Shown piece after piece: positions 43,925 through 53,772 of a stretch of 64,000 nt of DNA. Every line of letters starts with the position of its first letter. Position 1 is the first letter of the stretch. Source of the stretch: Flagellimonas nanhaiensis. Its GTDB lineage: Bacteria; Bacteroidota; Bacteroidia; Flavobacteriales; Flavobacteriaceae. The stretch spans positions 310,001 through 374,000 of the forward strand of contig NZ_QTJX01000003.1 of the NCBI RefSeq assembly GCF_003382275.1. Direction: 5' to 3'. The notes under the pieces were generated by a model. The model did not search any database, was not told the origin of the DNA, and saw only the letters and a list, made by a program, of their open reading frames with translations. Both the position numbers and the translations under genes were made by a program.

Positions 43925-45820
43925 ATGCGAGTTATCGTCCCATTGCTCCTGTTTCTTGGTTTACAATTTTCTTTTTCACAAGACTATAGTTATCATAACA
44001 TCCCTGAAGAACTTCTTAAAAATGCTGATGCGGTAGTTCGGCTGGATGAAATGAGCATTGTGGTTACCGCTCAGGACCAAATGCACATATCCTCCAAAAG
44101 AGTGGTCACTGTTTTAAACGAGCAGGGGAATAGGTATATACACGCTTTTGCCTTTTATGATGACAATGATAAGATAAATTCATTAGAGGCAAAGATTTAC
44201 AACAAACAGGGAGAGGAAGTCAAAAAAATCAAAAAAAGAGACTTTTTGGATCAAAGTGCGGTTGCCGGAGGTACATTGTATTCTGATTCGCGAGTATTGT
44301 TTATGCGGTATACCTCTAATGAGTACCCCTATACGGTTGAGTTTACCAAGACGTATACTACCCCCGACACAGCATTCGCCCCACCGTGGAGTTTTTTGGA
44401 CGGATATCGAGTAAGCGTTGAGAAAAGCAAATATTCTTTTAAAGTTGAATGTGGAATCCCTTTTAGACATAAAGAATCAAACTTTGATGCTTTTCCCATT
44501 GAAATGGATGCAACAACCAATCAGGTTAGTTATTCGGGAACAAATATCAAGGCGCTTAAAAGGGAACCTCTTTCTCCGCCGTTTGCTGAATTTGCCCCAA
44601 ATGTAAAAATTGCCCTTGATCGTTTTCACCTGGAAGGGGTCAACGGTTCAGCCAGTAACTGGAAAGAGTTTGGTAAATGGATTTATGACAAACTGATTCT
44701 AGGTAGGGATCAATTGGCTCCGGAAACCATTAACAAGGTGCGGAAACTTGTAAAGGATATTAATGATCCGTATGAGAAGGTCAGAAAGATTTATGAATAT
44801 GTCCAAGATAATACCCGTTACATTAGTGTCCAACTTGGTATTGGGGGATGGATGCCCATAAGTGCCGAAGAAGTTGATCGGGTAAAATATGGAGATTGTA
44901 AAGGGCTGTCAAATTACACCATGGCACTGCTAAATGTTGTTGGGATAGAGTCATTTTATACAGTACTTCATGCAGGTGGACAAATGCGTCATATGGACCC
45001 TGATTTTACCTCGATGGAAGGAAATCATGCCTTTTTAAATGTTCCTATAGATGGAAAGGATTTGTGGTTGGAGTGTACAAGTCAGATTACCCCGGTAAAC
45101 CATTTAGGGACCTTTTCAGATAACAGAAATGTTCTCAAGATTACCCCTAACGGTGGTGAAATTGTGAAAACACATCAATATTTGGATGAAGAGAGCTATC
45201 AACATACCAAGGCAGAAATATTTGCAAGTGTAAATGGAAGTGTGAAGGGAAATGTGGAAATTCTTTCAAAGGGAATCCAGTACAATCAAAAATTCAGGCA
45301 TACAATAAAATCTGCACTGGAAAAGGAAGAGTTTTACAAAGATTACTGGGGTTATATAAATAATCTATCACTAGGAGAGATTACTTTCAAAAATGACCGA
45401 GAAAAGATTGAGTTTTTAGAAAATGTGGAGATAAGTGCAGAAGGTTACCTTTCGGAAACAGATGGAAAATTGCTCTTTTCACCCAATTTGGTCAACAGAG
45501 ATCTCCAAGTACCGGAAAGGAGTAGAAATAGAAAAAGAGACCTTCTAATATCAAGAGGGTACTTGGATGAAGACGAGTTTGTTATTCATATTCCTCAAGG
45601 GTACAAACCAGAAACCCTGCTTCCACCTACCAAACTGGAAACCAAATTTGGCAGTTACGAAATCAGTATAGAAGAGACAGAGCAAGGTATCTTGGTCTAC
45701 AAAAGGCGATTTTTGGCGAAATCCGGAAGGTATACGAAGGAAGACTACAAACTGTACAGGGATTTCAGAAAACAAGTAGCGCGCTACGACAACTCACGAA
45801 TTATTCTAACCAAAATATAA
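43925..45820 (+). CDS. secreted DUF3857 and transglutaminase-like domain protein
   Basis: A 631-residue secreted protein (signal peptide ends near FSFSQ). A DUF3857 domain (about 50-220) precedes a transglutaminase-like core with Cys in VKYGDCKGLSNYTMALLN, His in GNHAFLNV and Asp/Glu in LWLECTSQ. The C-terminal beta domain is DUF3858-like. Function unknown; these are widespread envelope proteins of Bacteroidota. The start is the ATG at 43925; a TTG two codons earlier is possible. The paralog follows after 3 bp. Confidence 0.85.
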   Translation: MRVIVPLLLFLGLQFSFSQDYSYHNIPEELLKNADAVVRLDEMSIVVTAQDQMHISSKRVVTVLNEQGNRYIHAFAFYDDNDKINSLEAKIYNKQGEEVKKIKKRDFLDQSAVAGGTLYSDSRVLFMRYTSNEYPYTVEFTKTYTTPDTAFAPPWSFLDGYRVSVEKSKYSFKVECGIPFRHKESNFDAFPIEMDATTNQVSYSGTNIKALKREPLSPPFAEFAPNVKIALDRFHLEGVNGSASNWKEFGKWIYDKLILGRDQLAPETINKVRKLVKDINDPYEKVRKIYEYVQDNTRYISVQLGIGGWMPISAEEVDRVKYGDCKGLSNYTMALLNVVGIESFYTVLHAGGQMRHMDPDFTSMEGNHAFLNVPIDGKDLWLECTSQITPVNHLGTFSDNRNVLKITPNGGEIVKTHQYLDEESYQHTKAEIFASVNGSVKGNVEILSKGIQYNQKFRHTIKSALEKEEFYKDYWGYINNLSLGEITFKNDREKIEFLENVEISAEGYLSETDGKLLFSPNLVNRDLQVPERSRNRKRDLLISRGYLDEDEFVIHIPQGYKPETLLPPTKLETKFGSYEISIEETEQGILVYKRRFLAKSGRYTKEDYKLYRDFRKQVARYDNSRIILTKI

Positions 45821-45823
45821 ATA

Positions 45824-47833
45824 ATGAAGTTCAAATTATTCCTTTTACTATTAGCAAGTGTTCATGTGATTTTTGCGAACGAGGTAAAGTTCGGAAAAGT
45901 TTCCAAGGAGGAAGTCTCGGAGACGGTACATCCGATCGAGGCGGATGCAGCTGCAGCTATCCTGTACAAAAAAGAGTGGGTTTATTACGAATACAACTAT
46001 GAAAATGGGTGGTCCATGACCAAAGAGGCCCATTACAGGGTGAAAATATATAACAAACAAGGTTTTGATTGGGCCACGCTTCAAGTCCCACTTTATGTTT
46101 CGGGTGGAGATGAAGAGAGGATCTCTGGGGTAAAGGGAGTGACCTTTAACCTGGTTGATGGCAAAGTTGTAAGTGAAAAATTGAAAAAAGACGGAATTTT
46201 TATTGAAGAGGTCAATAAATATCGAAGAAAAGCCTCTATCACAATGCCGGAAGTCAAGGAAGGAAGTGTGCTGGATATTGAATACAAGGTCTCCTCGCCA
46301 CTTTTTTGGTATATGGATGATTTTTGGTTTCAATATGATATTCCAGTAAATGTTGTGGATATAAGATTGGATATTCCACAGTATTTTATTTTTAAAAAAT
46401 ACAGTAAAGGTTTCTATCCTATTGATGTTAGAGAGTCCAGGGAAAATAGATCTATAAATGTGTCTTACCGATCCCAGGATCAAAGTGGATATATGGCAAG
46501 AACTTCTCGTAAGTCCGGTTCTTTGGATTTTTACGAAACCGTTTATCAAGTAAATACCCAAAATCTACCTTCTTTAAAAGAAGAAGCTTTTACCAATAAC
46601 ATTGACAACTACAGGGCGGCAATCAAGTTTGAATTAGCTGCTACTCAATTTCCTAATAGCCCCTATAAAAACTATAGTCTTTCTTGGGAAGGGGTTGCCA
46701 AGTCCATTTACGATTTCAATAGTTTTGGTACGGAATTGGACAAGACCAGATATTTTGAAGAAGATATAGACAATCTTATTGCAGGTAAAACAGATAATAT
46801 GGAAAAGGCCATGTTGATTTTTGAATTTGTAAAATCGAAAATGACATGGGATGACTACAGCGGAGCCACTTGCAGTGAAGATGGTGTAAAAAAGGCTTAC
46901 AAAGAAGGTTCAGGTAATGTAGCCGAGATCAATTTAATGCTCACCTCTATGTTCAGGTATGCAGGTCTAAATGCAAATCCTGTTTTGGTGAGTACAAGGT
47001 CCAATGGTATACCTCTTTTTCCCACAACGGATGGGTTCAACTATGTTGTCTCAGGAATTGAAGTCCAGGATGATGTAATTCTTTTTGATGCCACAGAGAA
47101 GAACAGCTACCCAGATGTATTGCCCAATCGCGTACTGAATTGGATGGGTAGACTTGTTCGTAAAGATGGAAGTTCATCACAAGTGAATTTAATTCCCGAT
47201 CAACCATCAAGGGAGATTCATTATTTGAATGCAAAAATCAATGAAGATGGCTCTGTAGAAGGTAAATCAAGGACTCAATATTTCAATCAGTTTGCACTTT
47301 CCACTCGAGGTAAACTTTCAAAAACAGATGAGGAAACCTATTTGGAGGAGATGGAAAATACACATGGAGAAATGGAAATATCCTCTTATGCGCTTCAAAA
47401 TGAAAAGGAGTTGTCCAAACCATTGATAGAGACATGTGAGTTTGCCAACGAAGGTCAATGTGAGATAATGGGAGATAAGATTTATGTAAAACCTATGCTT
47501 TTCTTGGCGGAAACCCAAAATCCCTTTAAGATGGAAAAACGTGAGTACCCAGTAGATTTTATATTTCCAAGACAGAAGAAGTGTATGATAGGGTTGACCA
47601 TTCCAGAAGGATACAAGATTGAATCCCTACCAGAAAGCTCAGTTGTACAGCTACCTGAAAAATTAGGAACCTTTTCATACCAGATTGTAGCTCAAGGAAG
47701 CCAGGTAAATGTCAATGTATCCATGCAATTGGCATCAGCTATTTTTCCAGCCAATTATTATGACATATTGAAGGAATACTACAAAAAAATGGTTGAAAAA
47801 GAGGCCGAAAAAATGGTATTGTCCAAAATTTAA
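45824..47833 (+). CDS. second DUF3857 protein, transglutaminase site apparently lost
   Basis: A 669-residue secreted paralog. Signal peptide about 1-18, DUF3857 about 50-230 (YYEYNYENGWSMTKEAHYR), and a transglutaminase-like fold in which the Cys position reads GSGNVAEIN and the His position reads FNYVVSG. Both catalytic residues seem replaced, so it is probably a non-enzymatic partner. A DUF3858-like end (SVVQLPEKLGTFSYQIVAQG) is complete. Co-transcription with the first copy is likely. Confidence 0.82.
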   Translation: MKFKLFLLLLASVHVIFANEVKFGKVSKEEVSETVHPIEADAAAAILYKKEWVYYEYNYENGWSMTKEAHYRVKIYNKQGFDWATLQVPLYVSGGDEERISGVKGVTFNLVDGKVVSEKLKKDGIFIEEVNKYRRKASITMPEVKEGSVLDIEYKVSSPLFWYMDDFWFQYDIPVNVVDIRLDIPQYFIFKKYSKGFYPIDVRESRENRSINVSYRSQDQSGYMARTSRKSGSLDFYETVYQVNTQNLPSLKEEAFTNNIDNYRAAIKFELAATQFPNSPYKNYSLSWEGVAKSIYDFNSFGTELDKTRYFEEDIDNLIAGKTDNMEKAMLIFEFVKSKMTWDDYSGATCSEDGVKKAYKEGSGNVAEINLMLTSMFRYAGLNANPVLVSTRSNGIPLFPTTDGFNYVVSGIEVQDDVILFDATEKNSYPDVLPNRVLNWMGRLVRKDGSSSQVNLIPDQPSREIHYLNAKINEDGSVEGKSRTQYFNQFALSTRGKLSKTDEETYLEEMENTHGEMEISSYALQNEKELSKPLIETCEFANEGQCEIMGDKIYVKPMLFLAETQNPFKMEKREYPVDFIFPRQKKCMIGLTIPEGYKIESLPESSVVQLPEKLGTFSYQIVAQGSQVNVNVSMQLASAIFPANYYDILKEYYKKMVEKEAEKMVLSKI

Positions 47834-47834
47834 G

Positions 47835-48044
47835 CTGTCCAAAACCATACGTCTGGTTTTACCAGATAAAAGTGGAAGTCTTCAGTTCAGCTGTACCAAA
47901 GCTCAGGACATAGTGACTGTTTTTTTTGATGTCAAATTGAAAGCAACCCAATATTCTAGTGAAGGGTATCTGTACATAAAAGAATTGTTTGAAAATGCCG
48001 TGCATATACAGAACAATAGTTTTTTAGTGTTGGAAAAAATGTAG
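47835..48044 (+). pseudogene. remnant of a third DUF3857/DUF3858 gene
   Basis: About 70 in-frame codons beginning two bases after the previous stop, in another frame, encode a C-terminal DUF3858 segment: RLVLPDKSGSLQFSC ... YLYIKELFENAV ... FLVLEKM. It aligns with the last 65 residues of the 669-residue protein (VVQLPEKLGTFSYQI ... YYDILKEYYKKM ... MVLSKI). The rest of such a gene is missing, so it is best read as what a deletion left of a third tandem copy. Confidence 0.65.
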
Positions 48045-48101
48045 AGTTTAGGATTTAGGTTCCTAAATTTGTTTTGAAACCATAGTAACTTTAAAGCTAA
48101 A

Positions 48102-48437
48102 TTGATTAAGGTGGATGTGAAGAATGCACAACTTGCAGTTGATGAATGGATAAAAAACCATGGGGTTCGATATTTTAATGAACTTACCAATATGGCCCAG
48201 CTTACCGAAGAGGTAGGGGAAGTGGCACGAATCATAGCTCGCCGTTATGGGGAGCAAAGTGAAAAAGAGTCGGACAAAGCCAAAGATTTGGGCGAAGAAT
48301 TGGCCGATGTCCTATTTGTGGTCCTATGTCTGGCCAATCAGACTGGGATAGATTTGCAAGAAGCTTTCGACAAGAAACTGGACCTCAAAGCAAAAAGGGA
48401 CCATGATCGTCATCAAAATAACAAAAAGCTCAAATAA
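48102..48437 (+). CDS. MazG-like nucleotide pyrophosphohydrolase
   Basis: A 111-residue all-helical NTP pyrophosphatase of the MazG/dCTPase type. The metal-binding acidic motif is LTEEVGEVARII (EExxE) followed by LGEELADVLFVVLCLANQTG (ExxD). The start must be TTG at 48102 or a nearby GTG (48111, 48117); the first internal Met is near residue 32. Probable role: clearing non-canonical nucleotides. Confidence 0.88.
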   Translation: MIKVDVKNAQLAVDEWIKNHGVRYFNELTNMAQLTEEVGEVARIIARRYGEQSEKESDKAKDLGEELADVLFVVLCLANQTGIDLQEAFDKKLDLKAKRDHDRHQNNKKLK

Positions 48438-48506
48438 AGTTGCTGTCCTAAGATTTCATTAAAAGGCTTTTTTCTAGCTTTGGGTCTTTAATCAAACCAA
48501 ACACCA

Positions 48507-49736
48507 TTGAAACTTCAACTTTCCTTTCCGGAAGAAAGAACTATTAGCAAATCGATTAAGATTACCGGTTCCAAAAGCGAGACCAATCGTCTGTTGCTGT
48601 TACAGGCCCTGTTCCCAACAATAGCTATAGAAAACCTTTCCAATTCTGATGATGGTGAGGTTATGCAAAAGGGTTTAAAAAAGACCTCAGGCGTAGTGGA
48701 TATCCATCACGCGGGCACGGCAATGCGTTTTTTAACGGCATTCTTTGCTTCCCAAGAAGATAGAAAAGTGGTGTTAACAGGTTCCCAGCGAATGCAGGAA
48801 CGTCCTATTAAAGTACTGGTGGAGGCACTTCGTGAGTTGGGTGCCGAAATTCAATACGAAAAAAATGAGGGCTATCCGCCCATAAAAATTATAGGAAAGA
48901 AACTTGCGAAAAACAAAGTTTCCCTTCCGGCAAACATAAGCAGCCAATACATTTCTGCACTACTTTTAATTGCACCTAGTTTAGCGAATGGTCTGGAATT
49001 GGAGCTTGTTGGAAAGATTACTTCGGTTCCATACATTAAAATGACCTTGGCCCTCTTGGAACAAATTGGAGTGCAGACTTCTTTTGAGGGCAATCAAATT
49101 AGAGTGTACCCAAAAGAAAAAGTAAAAGAAACCACTTTAGTGGTCGAATCGGATTGGAGCTCGGCCAGTTATTTTTATAGCATTGTGGCTTTGTGCAATC
49201 CCGGTAGCGAAGTTCAACTATCCTCTTATAAAGAAAATTCGTTGCAGGGCGATAGTGTGTTGACAGAGCTTTATAAAGACTTTGGTGTAGAGACCATATT
49301 TGAAGGTAATCTGATTACGCTACGGAAGACCTCGGAAAACAACATCCAATTTGTAGAATACGATTTGTCCAATGCACCGGATACAGCACAAACCATTGCT
49401 GTTACATGTTTGGGGCTGGGCATGGGGTGTCACTTAACGGGACTCCATACTCTTCCAATCAAGGAAACGGATCGTTTGGCTGCCCTAAAAACTGAACTTA
49501 CCAAGTTGGGAGCAGAAGTCGAAATTGATGCTGAAAGTCTTACGTTAAAACCTTCAAAAAGTATTGTTCCGGGAGTATCTATTGATACCTATAATGACCA
49601 TAGAATGGCTATGGCCTTTGCTCCACTGGGCCTTAAAAGGGACATTACAATTAACGATGCAGGAGTTGTTTCAAAATCATACCCTGATTTTTGGAATGAT
49701 CTTGAGATTCTCGGTTTCAAAATTGTGAACGTGTAA
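48507..49736 (+). CDS. aroA: 3-phosphoshikimate 1-carboxyvinyltransferase (EPSP synthase)
   Basis: A 409-residue shikimate-pathway enzyme. GSKSETNRLLLLQALFP, HHAGTAMRFLTAFFA, QERPIKVLVEALRELGAEI, SDWSSASYFYS and YNDHRMAMAFAPLGL cover the substrate-binding loops. The N-terminal GSKSETNR replaces the common GSKSxSNR. Start TTG at 48507; the first internal Met is near residue 56, beyond essential residues. Confidence 0.95.
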   Translation: MKLQLSFPEERTISKSIKITGSKSETNRLLLLQALFPTIAIENLSNSDDGEVMQKGLKKTSGVVDIHHAGTAMRFLTAFFASQEDRKVVLTGSQRMQERPIKVLVEALRELGAEIQYEKNEGYPPIKIIGKKLAKNKVSLPANISSQYISALLLIAPSLANGLELELVGKITSVPYIKMTLALLEQIGVQTSFEGNQIRVYPKEKVKETTLVVESDWSSASYFYSIVALCNPGSEVQLSSYKENSLQGDSVLTELYKDFGVETIFEGNLITLRKTSENNIQFVEYDLSNAPDTAQTIAVTCLGLGMGCHLTGLHTLPIKETDRLAALKTELTKLGAEVEIDAESLTLKPSKSIVPGVSIDTYNDHRMAMAFAPLGLKRDITINDAGVVSKSYPDFWNDLEILGFKIVNV

Positions 49737-49759
49737 TTGACATTTAATCACCAAATTAC

Positions 49760-49791
49760 TTGACATCCCCTATTGCCAGGTTGTATATTTG
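49760..49791 (+). promoter_or_regulatory. consensus promoter of queA
   Basis: TTG (49760-49762), 21 nt, TATATTTG (49784-49791). This is the best full TTG-N17-23-TAnnTTTG match seen in the window. Confidence 0.65.
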
Positions 49792-49822
49792 CCCTCTTTA
49801 AAAAAAACCAAAAAAAGTCTAC

Positions 49823-50872
49823 ATGAAATTATCAAACTTCAACTTTGAATTACCTAAAGAATTATTGGCAGAATATCCCGCAGAAAATAGGGATGAATCC
49901 AAACTTATGGTAGTTCACAGGGATTCTGGAAAAATTGAACATAAAATGTTCAAGGACCTTATTGATTATTTTGATGAAGGAGACGTTATGGTGCTTAACA
50001 ATACCAAAGTATTTCCTGCAAGACTATATGGTAACAAAGAAAAAACAGGAGCCCGTATCGAGGTGTTTTTGCTAAGGGAACTAAACCAAGAGCAACGCTT
50101 GTGGGACGTTTTGGTAGACCCGGCCAGAAAAATCAGGATTGGAAACAAACTTTATTTTGGAGATGACGAGAGTTTGGTTGCCGAAGTTATAGACAACACT
50201 ACATCCAGAGGAAGAACGTTACGTTTCCTATATGATGGTTCGTATACCGATTTTAGAAGAAAACTTAGGGAATTGGGTGAGACGCCATTGCCTAAATACA
50301 TTAAAAGGGATGTGGAGCCTGAAGATGAGGAAAGATATCAGACCATTTATGCCAAGTATGAAGGAGCCGTTGCTGCACCTACGGCAGGGCTGCATTTTTC
50401 CAAACATCTACTGAAGAGATTGGAAATAAAGGGAATTGAATATGCAGAGGTGACCTTGCATGTTGGTTTGGGAACCTTTAACCCTGTTGAGGTAGAAGAT
50501 TTGTCCAAGCATAAAATGGATAGTGAGGAATTGGTGATAGATGAGAAGGCCACGGAAATTGTAAATAAGGCCCAGTCAGATAAAAGAAAAGTTTGCGCTG
50601 TAGGAACCACAGTGATGAGGGGGCTGGAAAGTGCTGTTTCCTCTGAGCACACCCTCAATACTTTTGAAGGATGGACAAATAAATTCATCTTTCCCCCATA
50701 TGATTTCAGTATTGCAAATTGTATGATTACCAACTTCCATTTGCCAAAATCAACATTATTGATGATGGTTTCGGCATTTGCAGGTCATGATTTGATCAAA
50801 AAAGCATACAAACAGGCTATTTTGGAGGGATATCGTTTTTATTCCTACGGAGATGCCATGCTAATTCTTTAA
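49823..50872 (+). CDS. queA: S-adenosylmethionine:tRNA ribosyltransferase-isomerase
   Basis: A 349-residue queuosine-pathway enzyme that transfers the ribosyl part of SAM to preQ1-t[53 protein letters not shown] and [17 protein letters not shown] are the usual QueA blocks. Confidence 0.97.
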   Translation: MKLSNFNFELPKELLAEYPAENRDESKLMVVHRDSGKIEHKMFKDLIDYFDEGDVMVLNNTKVFPARLYGNKEKTGARIEVFLLRELNQEQRLWDVLVDPARKIRIGNKLYFGDDESLVAEVIDNTTSRGRTLRFLYDGSYTDFRRKLRELGETPLPKYIKRDVEPEDEERYQTIYAKYEGAVAAPTAGLHFSKHLLKRLEIKGIEYAEVTLHVGLGTFNPVEVEDLSKHKMDSEELVIDEKATEIVNKAQSDKRKVCAVGTTVMRGLESAVSSEHTLNTFEGWTNKFIFPPYDFSIANCMITNFHLPKSTLLMMVSAFAGHDLIKKAYKQAILEGYRFYSYGDAMLIL

Positions 50873-50895
50873 AATAGCAAAACAGTATAGTGAAG

Positions 50896-50929
50896 ATCCC
50901 GTTTGATTCTAAAATCAACGGGATTTTTT
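50896..50929 (+). terminator. terminator of queA
   Basis: ATCCCGTT (50896-50903) and AACGGGAT (50917-50924), then six T. Confidence 0.88.
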
Positions 50930-50948
50930 CTTGACTATCTTTACCTCT

Positions 50949-51989
50949 GTGGAACGTACCAAAAAGGACATACGGGCTTTAACAAAAGAACAATTGAGGG
51001 ATTTTTTTGTGGACCAAGGAGACAAGGCTTTCCGAGGCAACCAAGTATATGAATGGTTATGGCAAAAATCTGCGCACTCTTTTGATGCTATGACCAATAT
51101 ATCCTTGGAAACCAGAAAAATGCTCGATGATAATTTTGTGATCAACCACATAAGGGTGGACCAGATGCAACGTAGTGTGGACGGCACCATTAAAAATGCG
51201 GTGCGACTCCATGACGGTCTTGTGGTTGAATCAGTTTTGATTCCTACAGAAACTAGGACCACCGCCTGTGTATCCAGTCAGGTTGGGTGCAGTTTGGATT
51301 GTAGGTTCTGTGCCACGGCCCGCCTCAAACGCATGCGAAACCTAAATGCTGATGAAATCTACGATCAAGTTGCGGCCATTGACAAAGAAAGTAGGCTCTA
51401 CTATAATCGTCCGTTGAGTAACATTGTGTTCATGGGTATGGGTGAGCCTTTGATGAACTATAACAACGTGCTGAAGGCAATAGAGAAGATTACATCGCCA
51501 GAAGGATTGGGAATGTCTCCAAAAAGGATTACTGTGTCCACTTCTGGGGTTCCAAAAATGATTAAAAAAATGGCTGATGAAGAGGTGAAGTTCGGTTTGG
51601 CGGTCTCACTTCATTCGGCAATAGATGAGGTCCGGACTTCAATTATGCCCTTCAATGCCACTTTTCCTCTAAAAGACCTACGTGAAGCTCTACAGTATTG
51701 GTACAGCAAGACCAAGAACAGAATCACGTACGAATATGTAGTTTGGAAGGGGATTAATGATAATCAGGAAGCCGTGGATGCCTTGGTCAAGTTTTGCAGG
51801 TTTGCCCCTTCTAAGGTTAATCTTATTGAGTATAACCCCATTGATGATGGAGAATTCCAACAGGCTTCAGACGAAGCTATTGAGCTTTATAAAAGCACAC
51901 TGGAGAAAAATGGAATCACTGTAACCATACGCCGATCACGTGGAAAGGATATTGATGCTGCCTGTGGGCAACTCGCAAATAAAAGTTAA
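50949..51989 (+). CDS. rlmN: 23S rRNA (adenine-2503-C2)-methyltransferase
   Basis: A 346-residue radical SAM methyltransferase. The cluster motif CxxxCxxC is CSLDCRFC; GMGEPLMNYNNVL and the C-terminal RSRGKDIDAACGQL (second catalytic Cys) are present. The start is placed at GTG 50949 (VERTKKDIRALTKEQL), because TATCTTTA at 50936-50943 looks like its minus-7 element; TTG 50931 is an alternative. Confidence 0.93.
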   Translation: MERTKKDIRALTKEQLRDFFVDQGDKAFRGNQVYEWLWQKSAHSFDAMTNISLETRKMLDDNFVINHIRVDQMQRSVDGTIKNAVRLHDGLVVESVLIPTETRTTACVSSQVGCSLDCRFCATARLKRMRNLNADEIYDQVAAIDKESRLYYNRPLSNIVFMGMGEPLMNYNNVLKAIEKITSPEGLGMSPKRITVSTSGVPKMIKKMADEEVKFGLAVSLHSAIDEVRTSIMPFNATFPLKDLREALQYWYSKTKNRITYEYVVWKGINDNQEAVDALVKFCRFAPSKVNLIEYNPIDDGEFQQASDEAIELYKSTLEKNGITVTIRRSRGKDIDAACGQLANKS

Positions 51990-52123
51990 TGGTCCAGGTC
52001 GAATTTGTTCGTTGTTTACCGAAGCTTTGCGTAGTCAAGCTTAAAACTGTGCCTATAACATTACCAACTCTTCCATTTTCCCTACATTTAAGTCATCAAA
52101 TCAAATAAGCCAAACCCATTACA

Positions 52124-53098
52124 TTGAAGATAGTCTCTCAAATAAGGGAACCCATAGAACAGGAAATGAAACTTTTTGAGGAAAAGTTTCATAAGTCCAT
52201 GTCTTCCAAGGTAGCATTGTTCAATAGGATCACCTATTACATTGTAAACAGAAAGGGTAAGCAAATGCGTCCAATGTTTGTGTTCCTTACTGCCAAACTG
52301 CTTAACGGTGAGGTCAATGAAAGAACATATTGCGGAGCTTCCATCATTGAACTCATACACACGGCAAGCCTGGTCCATGATGATGTAGTGGATGATAGCC
52401 ATAAACGTAGAGGATTTTTTTCCATCAACGCATTATGGAAGAATAAAATAGCGGTTTTGGTGGGCGACTTTCTTTTCTCGAAAGGGGTTTTGGTTGCCTT
52501 GGAAAACAAAGATTACGATTTGTTGCATATTATTTCCGATGCGGTAAAGGATATGAGCGAAGGAGAGCTGTTGCAGATTGAAAAGGCTCGACTGTTGGAC
52601 ATTACCGAGGAGGTCTACTACGATATCATAAGACAAAAAACGGCTACTTTGATCGCAGCCTGCTGTAGCATGGGAGCCTGTTCAGTAAAACCAGACTCTG
52701 AAGAAGTGGAAACATTTAGGAGGTTTGGTGAACTCTGTGGAATGGCTTTCCAGATAAAGGATGATCTTTTTGACTACGGAGCCGAGCAAATAGGAAAGCC
52801 TACAGGAATTGATATTAAAGAACAAAAAATGACCCTTCCATTGATTTATGCCCTAAATCAGAGCAACAAGGAAGAAAAACGATGGCTTATCAATTCCATC
52901 AAAAAGCACAATAAAAACAAAAAAAGGGTAAAGGAGGTCATTGCTTACGTAAAAGAAAAGGGTGGATTGGAATATGCTGTGGCAAAGATGCTCCAGTTTA
53001 AAGATGAAGCCTTGGCTATATTGGATAATTACCCCGACTCGGCCTATAAAAGTTCCCTTACCTTAATGGTCAATTACGTCGTAGACCGAAAAAAATAA
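52124..53098 (+). CDS. polyprenyl diphosphate synthase
   Basis: A 324-residue trans-prenyltransferase. KGKQMRPMFVFLTAKLL, first Asp-rich motif LVHDDVVDDSHKRRG and second motif QIKDDLFDYG. In Bacteroidota this gene makes the octaprenyl-type side chain of menaquinone (inference; chain length not readable). Start TTG at 52124; the first internal Met is at residue 16. Confidence 0.93.
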   Translation: MKIVSQIREPIEQEMKLFEEKFHKSMSSKVALFNRITYYIVNRKGKQMRPMFVFLTAKLLNGEVNERTYCGASIIELIHTASLVHDDVVDDSHKRRGFFSINALWKNKIAVLVGDFLFSKGVLVALENKDYDLLHIISDAVKDMSEGELLQIEKARLLDITEEVYYDIIRQKTATLIAACCSMGACSVKPDSEEVETFRRFGELCGMAFQIKDDLFDYGAEQIGKPTGIDIKEQKMTLPLIYALNQSNKEEKRWLINSIKKHNKNKKRVKEVIAYVKEKGGLEYAVAKMLQFKDEALAILDNYPDSAYKSSLTLMVNYVVDRKK

Positions 53099-53191
53099 CC
53101 AATTTTTGGTATTTTTTCTGCATAATAATAATTCAGGCAACTTTTCCGGCTCTAGGAGCGTCTTCATATATAGAAACAGACCAAAGCACTT

Positions 53192-53761
53192 TTGAAGATT
53201 ATACCCGTATACTATAACGAAAATGATTTGATCAAAAAGTCCTTGAAGGGCGATTCGCATGCGCAAAAAATGTTATACGATCGGTTCTCTCCCAAAATGT
53301 TGAGCATTTGTAGGCAATACATTAAGGATGTCCAATTTGCGGAGGATGTAATGATCAATGGCTTTGTAAAGGGTTTCAATAAACTGGATTCATTTGGTCA
53401 TAAAGGAAGCTTTGCAGGGTGGCTTAGGACCATCATGGTAAGGGAATGCATATCATTTTTACGGAAGAAACAATTTGTGGTCTATGATGATGAGGTATGT
53501 CAGTCCCAACCCAAGGAATTGGATAATAGGGAAAGTTTATTGGATATGGAGTATGCCCAATATTTGATCGATTCACTTCCCGAAGGATACAAGATGGTAT
53601 TTCTGTTATATGCCATTGAGGGTTATAAACACCATGAAATATCCGAAATGCTGAAAATATCAGAAGGAACGTCCAAGTCACAATTGTTCAAGGCCCGTAA
53701 AATGCTCCAAGAAAACCTGAAACTTAAAGGGATGTCTCCCAAGGTTAAATCGAGGGATTAA
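53192..53761 (+). CDS. ECF-type RNA polymerase sigma factor
   Basis: A 189-residue sigma-70 family protein. Region 2 is AQKMLYDRFSPKMLSICRQYIKDVQFAEDVMINGFVKGF (about 25-63), region 4 is LPEGYKMVFLLYAIEGYKHHEISEMLKISEGTSKSQLFKARKML (about 130-173). Start TTG at 53192. The next gene, 11 bp downstream, encodes a single-pass membrane protein that fits an anti-sigma factor. Confidence 0.92.
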   Translation: MKIIPVYYNENDLIKKSLKGDSHAQKMLYDRFSPKMLSICRQYIKDVQFAEDVMINGFVKGFNKLDSFGHKGSFAGWLRTIMVRECISFLRKKQFVVYDDEVCQSQPKELDNRESLLDMEYAQYLIDSLPEGYKMVFLLYAIEGYKHHEISEMLKISEGTSKSQLFKARKMLQENLKLKGMSPKVKSRD

Positions 53762-53772
53762 AAGGTAGAAGT

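Noticed and set aside
45851..46561. 236-codon minus-strand open frame
   Set aside because: It is antisense to the second DUF3857 gene, with no recognisable signal, domain or promoter.
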